Source of the DNA: Acinetobacter sp. ANC 3832 | Lineage (GTDB): Bacteria; Pseudomonadota; Gammaproteobacteria; Pseudomonadales; Moraxellaceae | Length of the DNA: 64,000 bases | Direction: 5' to 3' | NCBI RefSeq assembly: GCF_002135415.1 | Contig: NZ_NEGJ01000004.1 | Coordinates: forward strand, 233,661 to 297,660 | Part shown: positions 8,700 to 18,031 of the stretch, in pieces | How the letters are laid out: each line of letters begins with the position of its first letter | Position numbering within the stretch: the stretch's first letter is position 1 | Notes under the pieces: model-generated | Told to the model about the DNA's origin: nothing | The model's input: the letters and a program-made list of their open reading frames with translations, nothing else | Database searches by the model: none | Translations under genes and position numbers: made by a program

Positions 8700-9398
8700 T
8701 CAGTTGTGCTTTAAAGCAGACAGGCTGGCAAAAAGTTCCGAAGAACCAAAACTTTCAAGCATTCTCTCATAGGTTTCACGGCTTTCCCCGCGTAAGTAAG
8801 GACCTTCCAAAAACACCATTTGACGTAAGGCTTGCCAAATCCACTTTTCATCCAAATGATTAGAATCACTTAAATGTCCTGACATATAAAGGAAGTTTGT
8901 CCAGTTGGTCAATACAATCCAAATATTAATAATTAATGCTTCAATTTCCGAAGCAGTCATTTGCATTAATCCAGCTTCAACAAAAGCATGGTAAATTTTC
9001 TGCCCTTGTTGCATGACTTTTCCAGCAAAACGCGGATAAATTTTTCTAAAATCACCGTTATTTTCGACCAGATGATAAACATCTCGATGCAAAAAACGAT
9101 ATTCCCATAGCTGACTACTTAAAACTTGGAAATAACGAATTTTATCATTTGCATTGACTGCTCGGTCATCGGGTAAAGCCAGCATGTCTAATGTCTCTTG
9201 CTGGTACTGTTCCATCAGCTCTTTAATAATTTCTTGCTTGTTGCGAAAGTGGTAATACAAATTACCCGGACTAATGCCTAACTCCGCTGCAATATGGTTT
9301 GTCGTAACCGAACGCTCTCCACGTTCATTAAAAAGCTGCAGGCTAATCTGCAGGATTCGATCTTTCGTTTTCAATGCTTTGGAGTGCGACATCTTCAT
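8700..9398 (-). CDS. TetR-family transcriptional regulator
   Basis: The 232-residue product has an N-terminal TetR helix-turn-helix domain: TKDRILQISLQLFNERGERSVTTNHIAAELGISPGNLYYHFRNKQEI, at about residues 11-57. The C-terminal ligand domain shows a Trp- and Tyr-rich pattern and is not assignable to a ligand. It is transcribed divergently from the aldehyde dehydrogenase gene. The 95-base gap holds two good inverted repeats, so it probably represses itself and that dehydrogenase. The gene is one of two TetR genes in the window. Confidence 0.92.
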   Translation of the reverse strand: MKMSHSKALKTKDRILQISLQLFNERGERSVTTNHIAAELGISPGNLYYHFRNKQEIIKELMEQYQQETLDMLALPDDRAVNANDKIRYFQVLSSQLWEYRFLHRDVYHLVENNGDFRKIYPRFAGKVMQQGQKIYHAFVEAGLMQMTASEIEALIINIWIVLTNWTNFLYMSGHLSDSNHLDEKWIWQALRQMVFLEGPYLRGESRETYERMLESFGSSELFASLSALKHN

Positions 9399-9411
9399 AC
9401 CATTTTTAACC

Positions 9412-9427
9412 GTTAGCTCAAGCTAAC
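9412..9427. promoter_or_regulatory. Inverted repeat, candidate TetR operator 1
   Basis: GTTAGCT and AGCTAAC, separated by two bases, form a perfect 16-base palindrome 14 bases in front of the TetR gene start. Confidence 0.5.
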
Positions 9428-9446
9428 ACATAAAGTGACTTGACTA

Positions 9447-9466
9447 TTTAGAGTATTTACTCTAAA
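9447..9466. promoter_or_regulatory. Inverted repeat, candidate TetR operator 2
   Basis: TTTAGAGTA and TACTCTAAA, separated by TT, form perfect 9-base arms between the divergent TetR and aldehyde dehydrogenase genes. Size and position suit a TetR dimer site. Confidence 0.6.
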
Positions 9467-9493
9467 AAATATACTGAATTAAACTTTTCGTAA

Positions 9494-10954
9494 ATGGTGT
9501 TTGTCATGAACAGTCAAACAAAAACAAACTCAATGACTCCCTACGCGCCAGAAGTCCAACGTTTGCATGACCTCTTAACTCAGCAAAAATCGGCTTATCA
9601 GCGTTATCCAGTTCCTACAGCGAAAGAACGAATAGAACGTTTAGCCCGCTTAAAAAAGGTATTGGTAAAATATCAAGATCAACTTGCAGAAGCAATTAAT
9701 CAAGATTATGGGAACCGTTCAATTACAGAAACAAAAATAGGTGAACTACTCACCTGTTTAGAACAGATTAAATATTATAGCAAGCATTTAACCAATTGGA
9801 TGAAACCATCCAAGCGCCATGTCGGAATAATTCACCAACCTGCGAAAGCATGGGTGCAATATCAGCCAATGGGTGTAATTGGTATTATGGCACCATGGAA
9901 TTATCCACTGGTGTTATCGGTTGGACCTTTAATTTGTGCATTGGCTGCGGGGAATCATGCCATGCTCAAAATTTCAAGTTCATCTACAAATTTTGGCTAT
10001 GTACTTGAAAACGCCCTATCTGAAGCTTTCCCTCAGGAACTTGTTGCTGTCGTAACAGGGGGTGGGGTTATTTCAGATACGTTTAGCCATTTAGCTTTTG
10101 ATAAAATGATTTTTACTGGCTCAAGTAATGTGGGTAAAACCGTGATGGCTGCGGCTTCAGAAAATCTTGTTCCCGTGATATTGGAATTGGGTGGAAAATC
10201 CCCTGCTATTGTCCATCCATCGAGTGATCTAAAAGACGTTGCTCAACGTATTGCTTTTGGAAAACTATGGAATGCGGGGCAAACGTGTGTTGCACCTGAC
10301 CATATTTTCTTACCGAAAGGAAAAACAGCTGAATTTGTCGAAGACTATCGAAAAATAGTGATCACAATGTATCCAAGCTTAGCTAATAATCAAGATTACA
10401 CCTCTATTATTAATGATAAGCAATACAATCGGATTCAAGGCTATTTAGAGGATGCACAAAAACAAGGTGCTGAACTCATCGAAGTTAATCCTAAGAATGA
10501 AGATTTAAGTCATGTTCGTAAAATTGCACCGACATTATTGACTGGAATTACGCCCAATATGGATATCATGAAAAATGAAATCTTCGGTCCAGTCCTTCCA
10601 ATCTTAGAATATGATCAAATTGACGATGTAATTGACTTTATTAATAGCCGTCCGCGTCCACTTGCTTTATACTACTTCGACTTTGATAACGCGCGTGCGG
10701 ATTATGTTTCGCAGCGTACACATTCAGGTCATTTTGGTCAGAATGCTGTATTAACTCATGTTGCACAAGACGATTTACCTTTTGGTGGCGTTGGTGCATC
10801 AGGCATGGGGAAATACCATGGGCCAGAAGGGTTCTTTGGTTTGTCACATGAGCGCTCAGTAATGTCTATTCCGAAGCTTTTCAGCATCAAATTCATTCTG
10901 CCGCCATTTAATAAGCCATTTGTGAAAATTCTTGAGAAAACCTTTCTTCGCTAA
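9494..10954 (+). CDS. Aldehyde dehydrogenase (coniferyl aldehyde dehydrogenase-like)
   Basis: The 486-residue enzyme oxidises an aldehyde to the acid with NAD(P)+. Motifs appear in order: MAPWNYPLVLSVGPLICALAAGN (cofactor pocket, near residue 132), FTGSSNVGKTV, the general base Glu in VILELGGKSPAIVH, the nucleophile Cys in WNAGQTCVAPDHIF, and NEIFGPVLPILEY. The C-terminal membrane-type tail KFILPPFNKPFVKILEKTFL resembles coniferyl and fatty aldehyde dehydrogenases. Its substrate is not evident. The start is either this ATG or the one at 9506 (MNSQTK). A divergent TetR gene with palindromes between them is the likely control. Confidence 0.92.
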   Translation: MVFVMNSQTKTNSMTPYAPEVQRLHDLLTQQKSAYQRYPVPTAKERIERLARLKKVLVKYQDQLAEAINQDYGNRSITETKIGELLTCLEQIKYYSKHLTNWMKPSKRHVGIIHQPAKAWVQYQPMGVIGIMAPWNYPLVLSVGPLICALAAGNHAMLKISSSSTNFGYVLENALSEAFPQELVAVVTGGGVISDTFSHLAFDKMIFTGSSNVGKTVMAAASENLVPVILELGGKSPAIVHPSSDLKDVAQRIAFGKLWNAGQTCVAPDHIFLPKGKTAEFVEDYRKIVITMYPSLANNQDYTSIINDKQYNRIQGYLEDAQKQGAELIEVNPKNEDLSHVRKIAPTLLTGITPNMDIMKNEIFGPVLPILEYDQIDDVIDFINSRPRPLALYYFDFDNARADYVSQRTHSGHFGQNAVLTHVAQDDLPFGGVGASGMGKYHGPEGFFGLSHERSVMSIPKLFSIKFILPPFNKPFVKILEKTFLR

Positions 10955-11001
10955 CTGATCAAGGCATGATCTATCGCACTCGATCATGCTGTGTTTTTAT
11001 T

Positions 11002-11028
11002 AATTCCGCTTGTCTTTTAAGCGGAATT
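11002..11028 (+). terminator. Terminator after the aldehyde dehydrogenase
   Basis: A 9-bp stem (AATTCCGCT with AGCGGAATT) followed by TTTT sits 50 bases after the stop codon and before the rpmB promoter region. Confidence 0.75.
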
Positions 11029-11113
11029 TTGGTATAAAACGCCCCTTGAATGATTTCATCCGTTTACTTTTAATGACTAGCCGCATAATTGCTAGCTAGC
11101 AATGGAGTTCACC

Positions 11114-11350
11114 ATGTCTAAGGTTTGCCAAGTTACCGGCAAGCGTCCAGTCGTTGGAAACAACGTCTCGCACGCCAATAACAAAACCAAACGCCGGTTC
11201 GAGCCGAACCTGCACCACCACCGTTTTTGGTTGGAAAGCGAAAAACGTTTCGTACGTCTTCGTTTAACAACTAAAGGCATGCGTATCATCGACAAATTGG
11301 GTATCGAAAAGGTTATTGCTGATCTTCGTGCTCAAGGTCAAAAGATCTAA
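11114..11350 (+). CDS. rpmB: 50S ribosomal protein L28
   Basis: The 78-residue protein reads [20 protein letters not shown] and carries the L28 signatures [14 protein letters not shown] and [18 protein letters not shown] choose the ATG at 11114, placed behind a GGAG ribosome site, rather than the ATG four codons earlier. It is basic, as expected for a large-subunit rRNA-binding protein. rpmG follows after 12 bases, the classical L28-L33 operon. Confidence 0.98.
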   Translation: MSKVCQVTGKRPVVGNNVSHANNKTKRRFEPNLHHHRFWLESEKRFVRLRLTTKGMRIIDKLGIEKVIADLRAQGQKI

Positions 11351-11362
11351 GGAGTCAGTAAA

Positions 11363-11518
11363 ATGCGTGATAAAATTCGCCTAGTTTCTACTGCTGGTAC
11401 AGGTTATTTCTATACCACTACTAAAAACAAACGCACAATGCCGGAAAAAATGGAAATCAAAAAATTTGATCCAAAAATCCGTCAACACGTAATCTTCAAA
11501 GAAGCTAAAATCAAATAA
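11363..11518 (+). CDS. rpmG: 50S ribosomal protein L33
   Basis: A 51-residue basic protein starts at an ATG with an AAGGAG site beginning inside the rpmB stop region. The sequence [20 protein letters not shown], then [23 protein letters not shown] and FKEAKIK, is a clear L33. This version lacks the paired Cys ribbon found in zinc-binding L33 proteins. It forms the second gene of the L28-L33 operon and is followed by a terminator. Confidence 0.98.
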   Translation: MRDKIRLVSTAGTGYFYTTTKNKRTMPEKMEIKKFDPKIRQHVIFKEAKIK

Positions 11519-11531
11519 TTTTAGCCTCTTT

Positions 11532-11564
11532 AAAAAAACGATCTCAATGAGGTCGTTTTTTTTT
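11532..11564 (+). terminator. Terminator of the rpmB-rpmG operon
   Basis: CGATCTC pairs with GAGGTCG across a three-base loop, within an A-run on the left and a nine-base T-run on the right. Confidence 0.88.
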
Positions 11565-11667
11565 GCACTTTTTTTACTCGACTTGTTAAACTTTCATCGT
11601 TTCCTTTTAGCATTGCTTTTATTTTTCTTTTTTTCTAATCACCCCTTCAAATTTTAAGGAGTACTTA

Positions 11668-13386
11668 GTGCCTCATGATGTAGATTTGATTATTTTACTT
11701 GCAGTCGGTTTTGGTATAGCGCTCATTTTTGGTTATATCGCTGCACGTTTACGTCTACCCCCTCTGATTGGTTATCTCATTGCCGGGATTATTATTAGTC
11801 CAAACACCCCGGGTATTGTTGCCGATCTTGCTTTAGCCAATCAACTTGCTGAACTTGGTGTCATGTTTCTCATGTTCGGCGTTGGTATGCACTTCTCGCT
11901 GAATGACTTAATGCAAGTCCGGCGTATTGCCTTACCCGGTGCAATTCTACAAATTGCGGTCGCAACGTTACTCGGAATGATCGTTGCTCACTTCTGGGGA
12001 TGGAGCTTTGGTTCCTCTTTAGTCTTTGGCTTAAGCCTATCCTGCGCCAGTACGGTCGTGCTTCTGAAAGCACTGGGTGACAAAGGTTTACTCGATTCAA
12101 TCAATGGTAAAATTGCAGTCGGCTGGCTTCTGGTTGAAGACCTTGTCATGGTTTTAGTCTTGGTACTTTTACCTGCTCTAGCGGTTCTTTTAGGGGGTCA
12201 TGCCTTAGAAGGTCATGCTAGCAATGATGGTATTTGGCTGACTTTAAGCATTACTTTACTTAAAGTGACGGGTTTTATTGCCTTTATGCTGATTATTGGC
12301 AAACGACTTGTTCCGATGATCATGCAATATGTTGCTCGTTTAGGTTCTAGAGAGCTTTTCACACTGACTGTTGTTGCTGCTGCTGTCTCAATTGCATACG
12401 GTTCATACGCAATTTTTGGCGTATCTATGGCACTGGGTGCATTCTTTGCAGGAATGGTCGTAAAAGAATCAGATTTCAGTCATCGTGCAGAAGAAGAAAC
12501 CTTACCGCTACGTGAAATTTTTTCTATTTTATTCTTTGTTTCCGTTGGAATGCTGTTCGACCCAAGAATTATTATAGAACAACCCTTACATATTCTTGCT
12601 GTCATCGCCATCATCATGATTGGTAAAACACTTGCTGCAATGGCTTTGGTTTTATTCTTCCGCTATCCATTAAATACTGCACTGACTGTTGGTGCAAGTC
12701 TTGCACAAATTGGTGAATTTTCCTTTATTCTTGCGACGCTTGGACTATCCCTAGGATTACTTACACCTGAAGCACAGAACTTAATTTTGGCAGGTGCTTT
12801 ATTCTCTATTACATTAAATTCATTTCTATTTTCTGCAATTGAACCTGTGCAAAATTGGATTCGTGAACGTTCACATTTAGCGCGTCTATTAGAACGTAGT
12901 GGTGACCCTCTTGCAATGTTACCTGATGAGGTTGACCAAGATTATTTACGCGATCAAGTGGTTATTGTTGGTCATGGTGAAGTCGGTCGTCGAATTACGA
13001 AGACCTTAATGCAAGATGGAATTAAAGTCGTTATTGCAGAAGAAAATCGTGAAATTGTTGAGAATTTACGAGAAAAAGGAATCGCTGCCGTTTCAGGACG
13101 AGCAACTGAACCGAGTGTCTTGATTCAAGCACATATTCAACATGCTCGACTTTTGGTAATTTCACCGATGGATATTTTAGATATTCATAAAATTGTAGAT
13201 ACAGCCAAATTATTAAATCCACACATTCAAGTGCTAGTCTGCGCAGAAAGCAAAGAACAAGCTGAAATTATTCGTCAGGATAATATTGGTGAAGTTTATT
13301 TTGCGAAAGAAGAAATGGCGAAAAATATGAGTAATTATATTTTGAATCAAATCGAAATTGCTCACCAACACCCACCGACACATTAG
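11668..13386 (+). CDS. Kef-type cation:proton antiporter (CPA2) with RCK domain
   Basis: The start is GTG, behind AAGGAG. About 12 hydrophobic segments occupy residues 1-400, including the family segment LASTVVLLKALGDKG-like SCASTVVLLKALGDKGLLDS and the GEFSFILATLG stretch. A TrkA-N/RCK nucleotide-binding domain follows, with its Rossmann motif VVIVGHGEVGRRITKTL at about residue 430. The order matches YbaL/KefB-type proteins, which exchange K+ or Na+ for protons in the inner membrane. The 572-residue length fits YbaL (about 558 in E. coli). No KefF/G-like ancillary flavoprotein is adjacent, so control by glutathione adducts is not supported. Confidence 0.9.
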   Translation: MPHDVDLIILLAVGFGIALIFGYIAARLRLPPLIGYLIAGIIISPNTPGIVADLALANQLAELGVMFLMFGVGMHFSLNDLMQVRRIALPGAILQIAVATLLGMIVAHFWGWSFGSSLVFGLSLSCASTVVLLKALGDKGLLDSINGKIAVGWLLVEDLVMVLVLVLLPALAVLLGGHALEGHASNDGIWLTLSITLLKVTGFIAFMLIIGKRLVPMIMQYVARLGSRELFTLTVVAAAVSIAYGSYAIFGVSMALGAFFAGMVVKESDFSHRAEEETLPLREIFSILFFVSVGMLFDPRIIIEQPLHILAVIAIIMIGKTLAAMALVLFFRYPLNTALTVGASLAQIGEFSFILATLGLSLGLLTPEAQNLILAGALFSITLNSFLFSAIEPVQNWIRERSHLARLLERSGDPLAMLPDEVDQDYLRDQVVIVGHGEVGRRITKTLMQDGIKVVIAEENREIVENLREKGIAAVSGRATEPSVLIQAHIQHARLLVISPMDILDIHKIVDTAKLLNPHIQVLVCAESKEQAEIIRQDNIGEVYFAKEEMAKNMSNYILNQIEIAHQHPPTH

Positions 13387-13475
13387 ACTTTTTGTATAAA
13401 AGTTCTTTTATTTATCCTTAGAGTAACATTTAAAAGTTCTTTAAAAGCGAAGCAAAAAGTCTACTTATAGATCAT

Positions 13476-13503
13476 AAAAAACGCATCAATTGATGCGTTT
13501 TTT
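13476..13503. terminator. Bidirectional terminator between the antiporter and a convergent gene
   Basis: A perfect palindrome of 14-base arms centred on AATT has A-runs on one side and T-runs on the other. Confidence 0.85.
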
Positions 13504-13527
13504 AACTATCAAATAAGTAATTAATGC

Positions 13528-13809
13528 TTAGCTCATAAATCGGGGTTGTTCATCAACCACTTCTGCTTGTAATTCATTCACTTGCTTTTCCATCAAAGCA
13601 AACAAAGCTGCTTGAATCATTTGTTGAGCGATAATAGGCGTTTGATCACCAATTAAAGCTTTCACTTCATCACTAAACTGAATCGTTACTAATGGTTCTT
13701 CTTGTTCAGAATTCGTATTACGAAGTGCCAACTCTCCACCTTCAAGTTGAACCAATTCAAGAATCGCTTCTTGACTACCAAACAACTCTTTTAACTGTTC
13801 TATAGACAT
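13528..13809 (-). CDS. Small conserved hypothetical protein
   Basis: The 93-residue acidic protein starts MSIEQLKELFGSQEAILELV. I use the ATG at 13809 because AGAGG lies six bases upstream; the earlier ATG at 13815 directly abuts that site. No signal peptide or membrane segment is present. The C-terminal half is helical (IIAQQMIQAALFALMEKQVNELQAEVV). I do not recognise the family. It is probably its own unit, downstream of the DUF6586 gene on the same strand with a gap of about 115 bases. Confidence 0.7.
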   Translation of the reverse strand: MSIEQLKELFGSQEAILELVQLEGGELALRNTNSEQEEPLVTIQFSDEVKALIGDQTPIIAQQMIQAALFALMEKQVNELQAEVVDEQPRFMS

Positions 13810-13923
13810 ACACATCCTCTCCATGCTCAACATGGGGCAAAGCACCGTATGTACTTTGCAACTTGTAGATTATTTTATATCGGTATTCTGAACTAAGATT
13901 TCAAGTGGCATTGTTAAAAAAGA

Positions 13924-14427
13924 TCAGAACTCAACCATCTCATTACGAAAGCCATCAATCAACTGCGTTAAATCCCGATGCCATTCACGTAAAATTTTGG
14001 TATCGGGTAACCATGCCTGTGGGGTTTGCGTCACTTTAATAATCAGATTTGAAGACGTTTCATTTTCAGGTTCAGGTGTACTTGGCTCAGGTGCATATTG
14101 GCACATGCGGTATGCCCGCTTTAACTCAGCAATAAAGCCCTCTCGTGCTAAATGTTGTAGAACAGAAATCTCTGGAGAGACTTGTCCTTTTGTTGCCATA
14201 TGTTCTTCTATTGATTTTAAGGTTGGTTGTAAATCATTCAAACGATAATAACGTACCAATTCTTGTAAAAATGCCAACACCGCACCGTGCAGATGAAACA
14301 CCGCAGACTCACGATATGCTTGTACTTGTTGAATATGTTCCACCTGCTCGGCTTGCTGGCACGCCAAGCGCGCAAAATAAAGCTTTTGATTGGTACGATC
14401 AGCATGGTAACGCGCAACACGGGACAT
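13924..14427 (-). CDS. DUF6586 family protein
   Basis: The 167-residue product begins MSRVARYHADRTNQKLYFAR and is mostly helical, with HLHGAVLAFLQELVRYYRL and a C-terminal WHRDLTQLIDGFRNEMVEF. This pattern matches the DUF6586 family found in Acinetobacter, Pseudomonas and relatives; function is unknown. The start has an AGGA site. No membrane segment or signal peptide is visible. Confidence 0.75.
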   Translation of the reverse strand: MSRVARYHADRTNQKLYFARLACQQAEQVEHIQQVQAYRESAVFHLHGAVLAFLQELVRYYRLNDLQPTLKSIEEHMATKGQVSPEISVLQHLAREGFIAELKRAYRMCQYAPEPSTPEPENETSSNLIIKVTQTPQAWLPDTKILREWHRDLTQLIDGFRNEMVEF

Positions 14428-14718
14428 GTTTAAATTCCTAATAAAACACTAAATCTGCATGAATAAGATTAAAGTCAATTGAGTAAAAGTGAAAGCTTTT
14501 TATCAAAGCAATCTCTCCACTCGCTAAATCAGGCTAAAAATAGAGCATGCAACATTATTAAGATTTAATTCAGATTGCATTAATAGAATGAAGAAAATAT
14601 CAACAATTATCAATCTTAAAATGCTTATGCCTCGGATCATGATGAATGAATAAATCAAACCATCAGACATGAGTCTTAACTATAACCGCGCATTTCAATG
14701 GATCGGAGAAGCATATAG

Positions 14719-16020
14719 ATGACTGACTCAACTCAATCGGTCTCACGTTTCCGCAGTATTATTAACGTGACCAGTGGTAATTTCCTCGAACAATATGACT
14801 TCTTCCTCTTTGGCTTTTATGCCAAGGATATTGGTGAAACCTTTTTTAAATCAGACAGTACTTACGCTGCTCTGATGAAAACTTTTCTCATTTTTGCAGT
14901 CAGTTTCTTAATGCGTCCTATTGGCGCTTTAGTACTTGGACCGTATGTTGATCGAATCGGGCGACGTAAAGGCTTAATGCTGACCTTAAGTATTATGGCA
15001 TTTGGCTCTTTAATTATTGCCTTCACGCCAGGCTATAACACCATGGGTATTGCCGCTGCCTTTTTAATTTTTGTTGGACGTTTAGCACAAGGCTTTTCAG
15101 CAGGTGTCGAACTGGGCGGTGTCTCCGTTTATTTGGCTGAAATTGCGACAGATACGAATCGTGGTTTCATTACCAGTTGGCAATCGGCAAGCCAGCAAAT
15201 CGCCGTCGTATTTGCTGCAGTGCTAGGTTTTATTGTAAATATGCTCTTTACAGCTGATCAAGTTGCAGATTGGGCTTGGCGTATTCCGTTTTGGGTAGGT
15301 TGTTTAATTATTCCACTTATTTTCTTTTTACGCAGTAATTTAAAAGAAACGCATGATTTTTCCTCACGTACTGAACATCCAACAACCTCTCAAATTTTAA
15401 AAACCTTATTAGAGAATTGGAAAATTGTTTTGGTTGGAATGTGTATGGTGGCGACCACGACCACAATGTTCTATTTCATTACGGTGTATACACCTACTTA
15501 TGGCAAAGAAGTTCTGCACTTAAGCACTTCGCAAAGTTTAATTGCAACGGTCATGGTTGGGGTTACTAACTTTTTATTCTTACCGATTGGGGGCCATTTT
15601 TCAGATCGTTTTGGGCGTAAACCCGTATTGCTCATCACTACACTGTTGATGTTTGTGACGGCTTACCCTCTCCTGAATTGGCTCACCCATAGTATTAGTC
15701 TTGGCCATTTAATGATGACCTTACTGTGGTTATCTTTACTTTATGGCTTATATAACGGTGCAATGGTTCCATCTTTGACAGAAATTATGCCTCGTTCAGT
15801 CAGAACCTCTGGATTTTCTCTAGCTTATAGTTTGGCAACCTCTATTTTTGGTGGTTTAACACCTGTTGTCGCAACCTTCCTTGTTCAAGAAACGGGGAAT
15901 AAAAGTATGCCTGCATTTTGGCTGATGCTTTCTTCATTCCTCGGTTTATGTGCTGCACTCTATGTCTTTCATATTGCAAAGCATCCATCTAAAAACTTTA
16001 AGTTTAAACAAGATCATTAA
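14719..16020 (+). CDS. MFS transporter, MHS family, citrate/tricarballylate:proton symporter type
   Basis: The 433-residue membrane protein has about 12 hydrophobic segments. Motif A between helices 2 and 3 reads GPYVDRIGRRKGLML, and its repeat between helices 8 and 9 reads GHFSDRFGRKPVLLI. The early segment GNFLEQYDFFLFGFYAKDIGETFF and SAGVELGGVSVYLAEIA are typical of the citrate-proton symporter/TcuC group of metabolite:H+ symporters. The substrate is therefore likely a di- or tricarboxylate, but this is inference by family. The ATG follows GGAG. No catabolic genes for a tricarboxylate adjoin it. Confidence 0.88.
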   Translation: MTDSTQSVSRFRSIINVTSGNFLEQYDFFLFGFYAKDIGETFFKSDSTYAALMKTFLIFAVSFLMRPIGALVLGPYVDRIGRRKGLMLTLSIMAFGSLIIAFTPGYNTMGIAAAFLIFVGRLAQGFSAGVELGGVSVYLAEIATDTNRGFITSWQSASQQIAVVFAAVLGFIVNMLFTADQVADWAWRIPFWVGCLIIPLIFFLRSNLKETHDFSSRTEHPTTSQILKTLLENWKIVLVGMCMVATTTTMFYFITVYTPTYGKEVLHLSTSQSLIATVMVGVTNFLFLPIGGHFSDRFGRKPVLLITTLLMFVTAYPLLNWLTHSISLGHLMMTLLWLSLLYGLYNGAMVPSLTEIMPRSVRTSGFSLAYSLATSIFGGLTPVVATFLVQETGNKSMPAFWLMLSSFLGLCAALYVFHIAKHPSKNFKFKQDH

Positions 16021-16034
16021 CGTTTGATCCTGTA

Positions 16035-16071
16035 AAAAAGAGCGATCATCTTTTCAGATATCACTCTTTTT
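16035..16071. terminator. Bidirectional terminator between the symporter gene and fabI
   Basis: AGAGTGAT pairs with ATCGCTCT on the minus strand, with one G-U pair, between an A-run and a 15-base T-run. It separates two convergent genes. Confidence 0.75.
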
Positions 16072-16156
16072 TTTTTTGCTTTTGGAAAAACTATTTTTAT
16101 ATCCACAATGAAATTAAGAGTTCACTGCAAAATAAAAATGAATAGGATCAAAGTGA

Positions 16157-16960
16157 TTAATCTTCGCCCAGCATTGATGAACTCATACCGACAGTATTGA
16201 ACCCTGCATCTACATACAGAATTTCACCTGTAATCCCGTTTGCCCATGGTGAGCAAAGGAAAAGCGCTGCATTACCGACATCTTCAATCGTTACATTACG
16301 TTTCAGTGGTGCAATTTTTTCATTAGCATCTAACATTTTACGGAAAGATTTAATCCCTGAAGCCGCTAAAGTACGAATTGGACCTGCTGAAATTGCATTC
16401 ACACGAATCCCTTCTGCACCCAAACTTGAAGCTAAGTAACGTACACCCGCTTCTAAAGATGCTTTCGCCATACCCATGACATTATAGTTTGGCATCACGC
16501 TTTCAGAACCTTGGTAGGTTAAGGTCAACAAACAGCCCTGACGCGCAAGGAGCAATGGTTTTGCAGCACGTGCCATTGCAATAAAGCTATATGCACTGAT
16601 GTCATGAGCAATTTTAAAACCTTCACGATCTGTTACTTCAGTGAAGTCACCATCTAAAGTATGCGCAGGTGCAAAACCGATTGAATGGACAACGCCATCC
16701 AAGCCATCCCAATGTTTTGCAAGTTCTACAAATGCGTTGTCGATATCTGCATCATTTGCAACATCACAAGGAAAAACCAATTTAGAACCAAATTGCTCAG
16801 CAAAATCATCCACACGTTTTTTTAATTTGTCATTTGGATATGTAAAAGCAAGTTCTGCACCTTCACGATGTAAAGCTTGAGCAATACCAAATGCAATGGA
16901 TAATTTACTTGCGATACCCGCGATTAAAAAGCGTTTACCCGCCAATAGTCCTTGTGACAT
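16157..16960 (-). CDS. fabI: Enoyl-[acyl-carrier-protein] reductase (NADH)
   Basis: FabI performs the last reduction of each fatty-acid elongation cycle and is the target of triclosan. The start at 16960 ([20 protein letters not shown]) gives 267 residues, near the usual 262. Seen are the divergent SDR cofactor motif [13 protein letters not shown], the SIGFAP segment after strand 4, and the catalytic pair in YNVMGMAK (Tyr-x6-Lys). The C-terminus has [11 protein letters not shown] and [20 protein letters not shown]. The longer frame starting at 16999 adds 13 residues with no ribosome site and is not favoured. It stands as a single gene. Confidence 0.97.
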   Translation of the reverse strand: MSQGLLAGKRFLIAGIASKLSIAFGIAQALHREGAELAFTYPNDKLKKRVDDFAEQFGSKLVFPCDVANDADIDNAFVELAKHWDGLDGVVHSIGFAPAHTLDGDFTEVTDREGFKIAHDISAYSFIAMARAAKPLLLARQGCLLTLTYQGSESVMPNYNVMGMAKASLEAGVRYLASSLGAEGIRVNAISAGPIRTLAASGIKSFRKMLDANEKIAPLKRNVTIEDVGNAALFLCSPWANGITGEILYVDAGFNTVGMSSSMLGED

Positions 16961-17060
16961 GAAATTCTCACTCAATTTGATTTTAGAGCATAATGCCAAG
17001 TCTGAAGCTTTTCTGAAATTGCATAATGCATCTTTTTTGCTTTGTTTGGTTAAAACATAA

Positions 17061-17090
17061 AAAAAATCGCTTCAAAAGAAGCGATTTTTT
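17061..17090 (-). terminator. Terminator of the YccA-like gene
   Basis: A 13-bp perfect stem (TCGCTTC with GAAGCGA plus A/T flanks) with an AAAA loop lies 16 bases beyond the stop codon. Confidence 0.88.
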
Positions 17091-17105
17091 GTAGCAGTGC
17101 TTTTA

Positions 17106-17837
17106 TTAATCGTTAGATAACAAACCAATAATGCGTAAGAATGAAATATACATCCATACCAAAGTTGCTAATAGAGCAATTGCACAAACCCATTCAAAAG
17201 ATTTTGCTGCGCGTTGTGCTGCTGCATTTTCAATTAAGTCAAAATCAAGAATCAGGTTTAAAGATGCAATCACAGCAATAAAAACAGCCAAACCAATGCC
17301 CAACCAGTTGCTTTCAAAAATATATGGAATACTTGAACCAAATGCTAAACGCATAATGATTTGTACAACAAAGACCAAAGCAATGGCGATAGTTGCTGAC
17401 ATCACCACAGATTTAAATTTTTCTGTCGCACGAATAATTTTAAATTTATATAAACCAAACATCACCAAAGAAGTAATGAAAGTTGCCAACAAAGCCTGAA
17501 CTGGTGCACCCGGATATTTCATTTGGAATACAAAGGAAACTCCACCTAAAAATGCACCTTCAAATAATGCATAAGGAATGGCAAGTATCGGTGCAGTATT
17601 TGGCTTAAACGTTGCGATTAACGCCAAGATAAAACCACCAATCGCACCAACCAATGTTGCTGTTTGTGCAATTCCAACATTCAAAGTCACCGCACAATAA
17701 AAAAATAAAGCGATACCAACAATGGCTGAAATACTGGTCAATAAAACCGACTTTTGTATCGCACCTTGTACAGTCATGGGCTGACTGTAATCCGCATACG
17801 TTTCCGAGCGGGTTAAAATAGGGTTATTACTTTGCAT
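17106..17837 (-). CDS. Bax inhibitor-1/YccA family membrane protein
   Basis: The 243-residue protein has seven hydrophobic segments after a short polar N-terminus (MQSNNPILTRSETYADYSQP). Conserved BI-1 features include ALFEGAFLGGVSFVFQ, the paired acidic segment LNLILDFDLIENAAAQRAAKSFEWVCA and the C-terminal WMYISFLRII. The two Asp near residues 195-197 correspond to the pH-sensing aspartates of BI-1 relatives such as BsYetJ. These proteins behave as inner-membrane calcium leak channels or as FtsH-interacting proteins in other bacteria; the role here is unknown. Confidence 0.88.
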   Translation of the reverse strand: MQSNNPILTRSETYADYSQPMTVQGAIQKSVLLTSISAIVGIALFFYCAVTLNVGIAQTATLVGAIGGFILALIATFKPNTAPILAIPYALFEGAFLGGVSFVFQMKYPGAPVQALLATFITSLVMFGLYKFKIIRATEKFKSVVMSATIAIALVFVVQIIMRLAFGSSIPYIFESNWLGIGLAVFIAVIASLNLILDFDLIENAAAQRAAKSFEWVCAIALLATLVWMYISFLRIIGLLSND

Positions 17838-17976
17838 AATTCAACTCATTGTAATAATTAAATGAATAAAAAGATTTTAAGACTATTTATTTTCAAACTG
17901 ATGGACAGTTTGCATCTTTTTGTAACGTGTCTACCCATTGTAGTATAACTTAAAAATTACAATCTAAAAACGTATA

Positions 17977-18003
17977 AAAAAGAGGCAATATATGCCTCTT
18001 TTT
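17977..18003 (-). terminator. Terminator of orn
   Basis: GAGGCA pairs with TGCCTC across ATATA, with A-run and T-run flanks, 28 bases past the orn stop. Confidence 0.82.
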
Positions 18004-18031
18004 CGAATACCAAGGTTTTAATTCATTTTGA

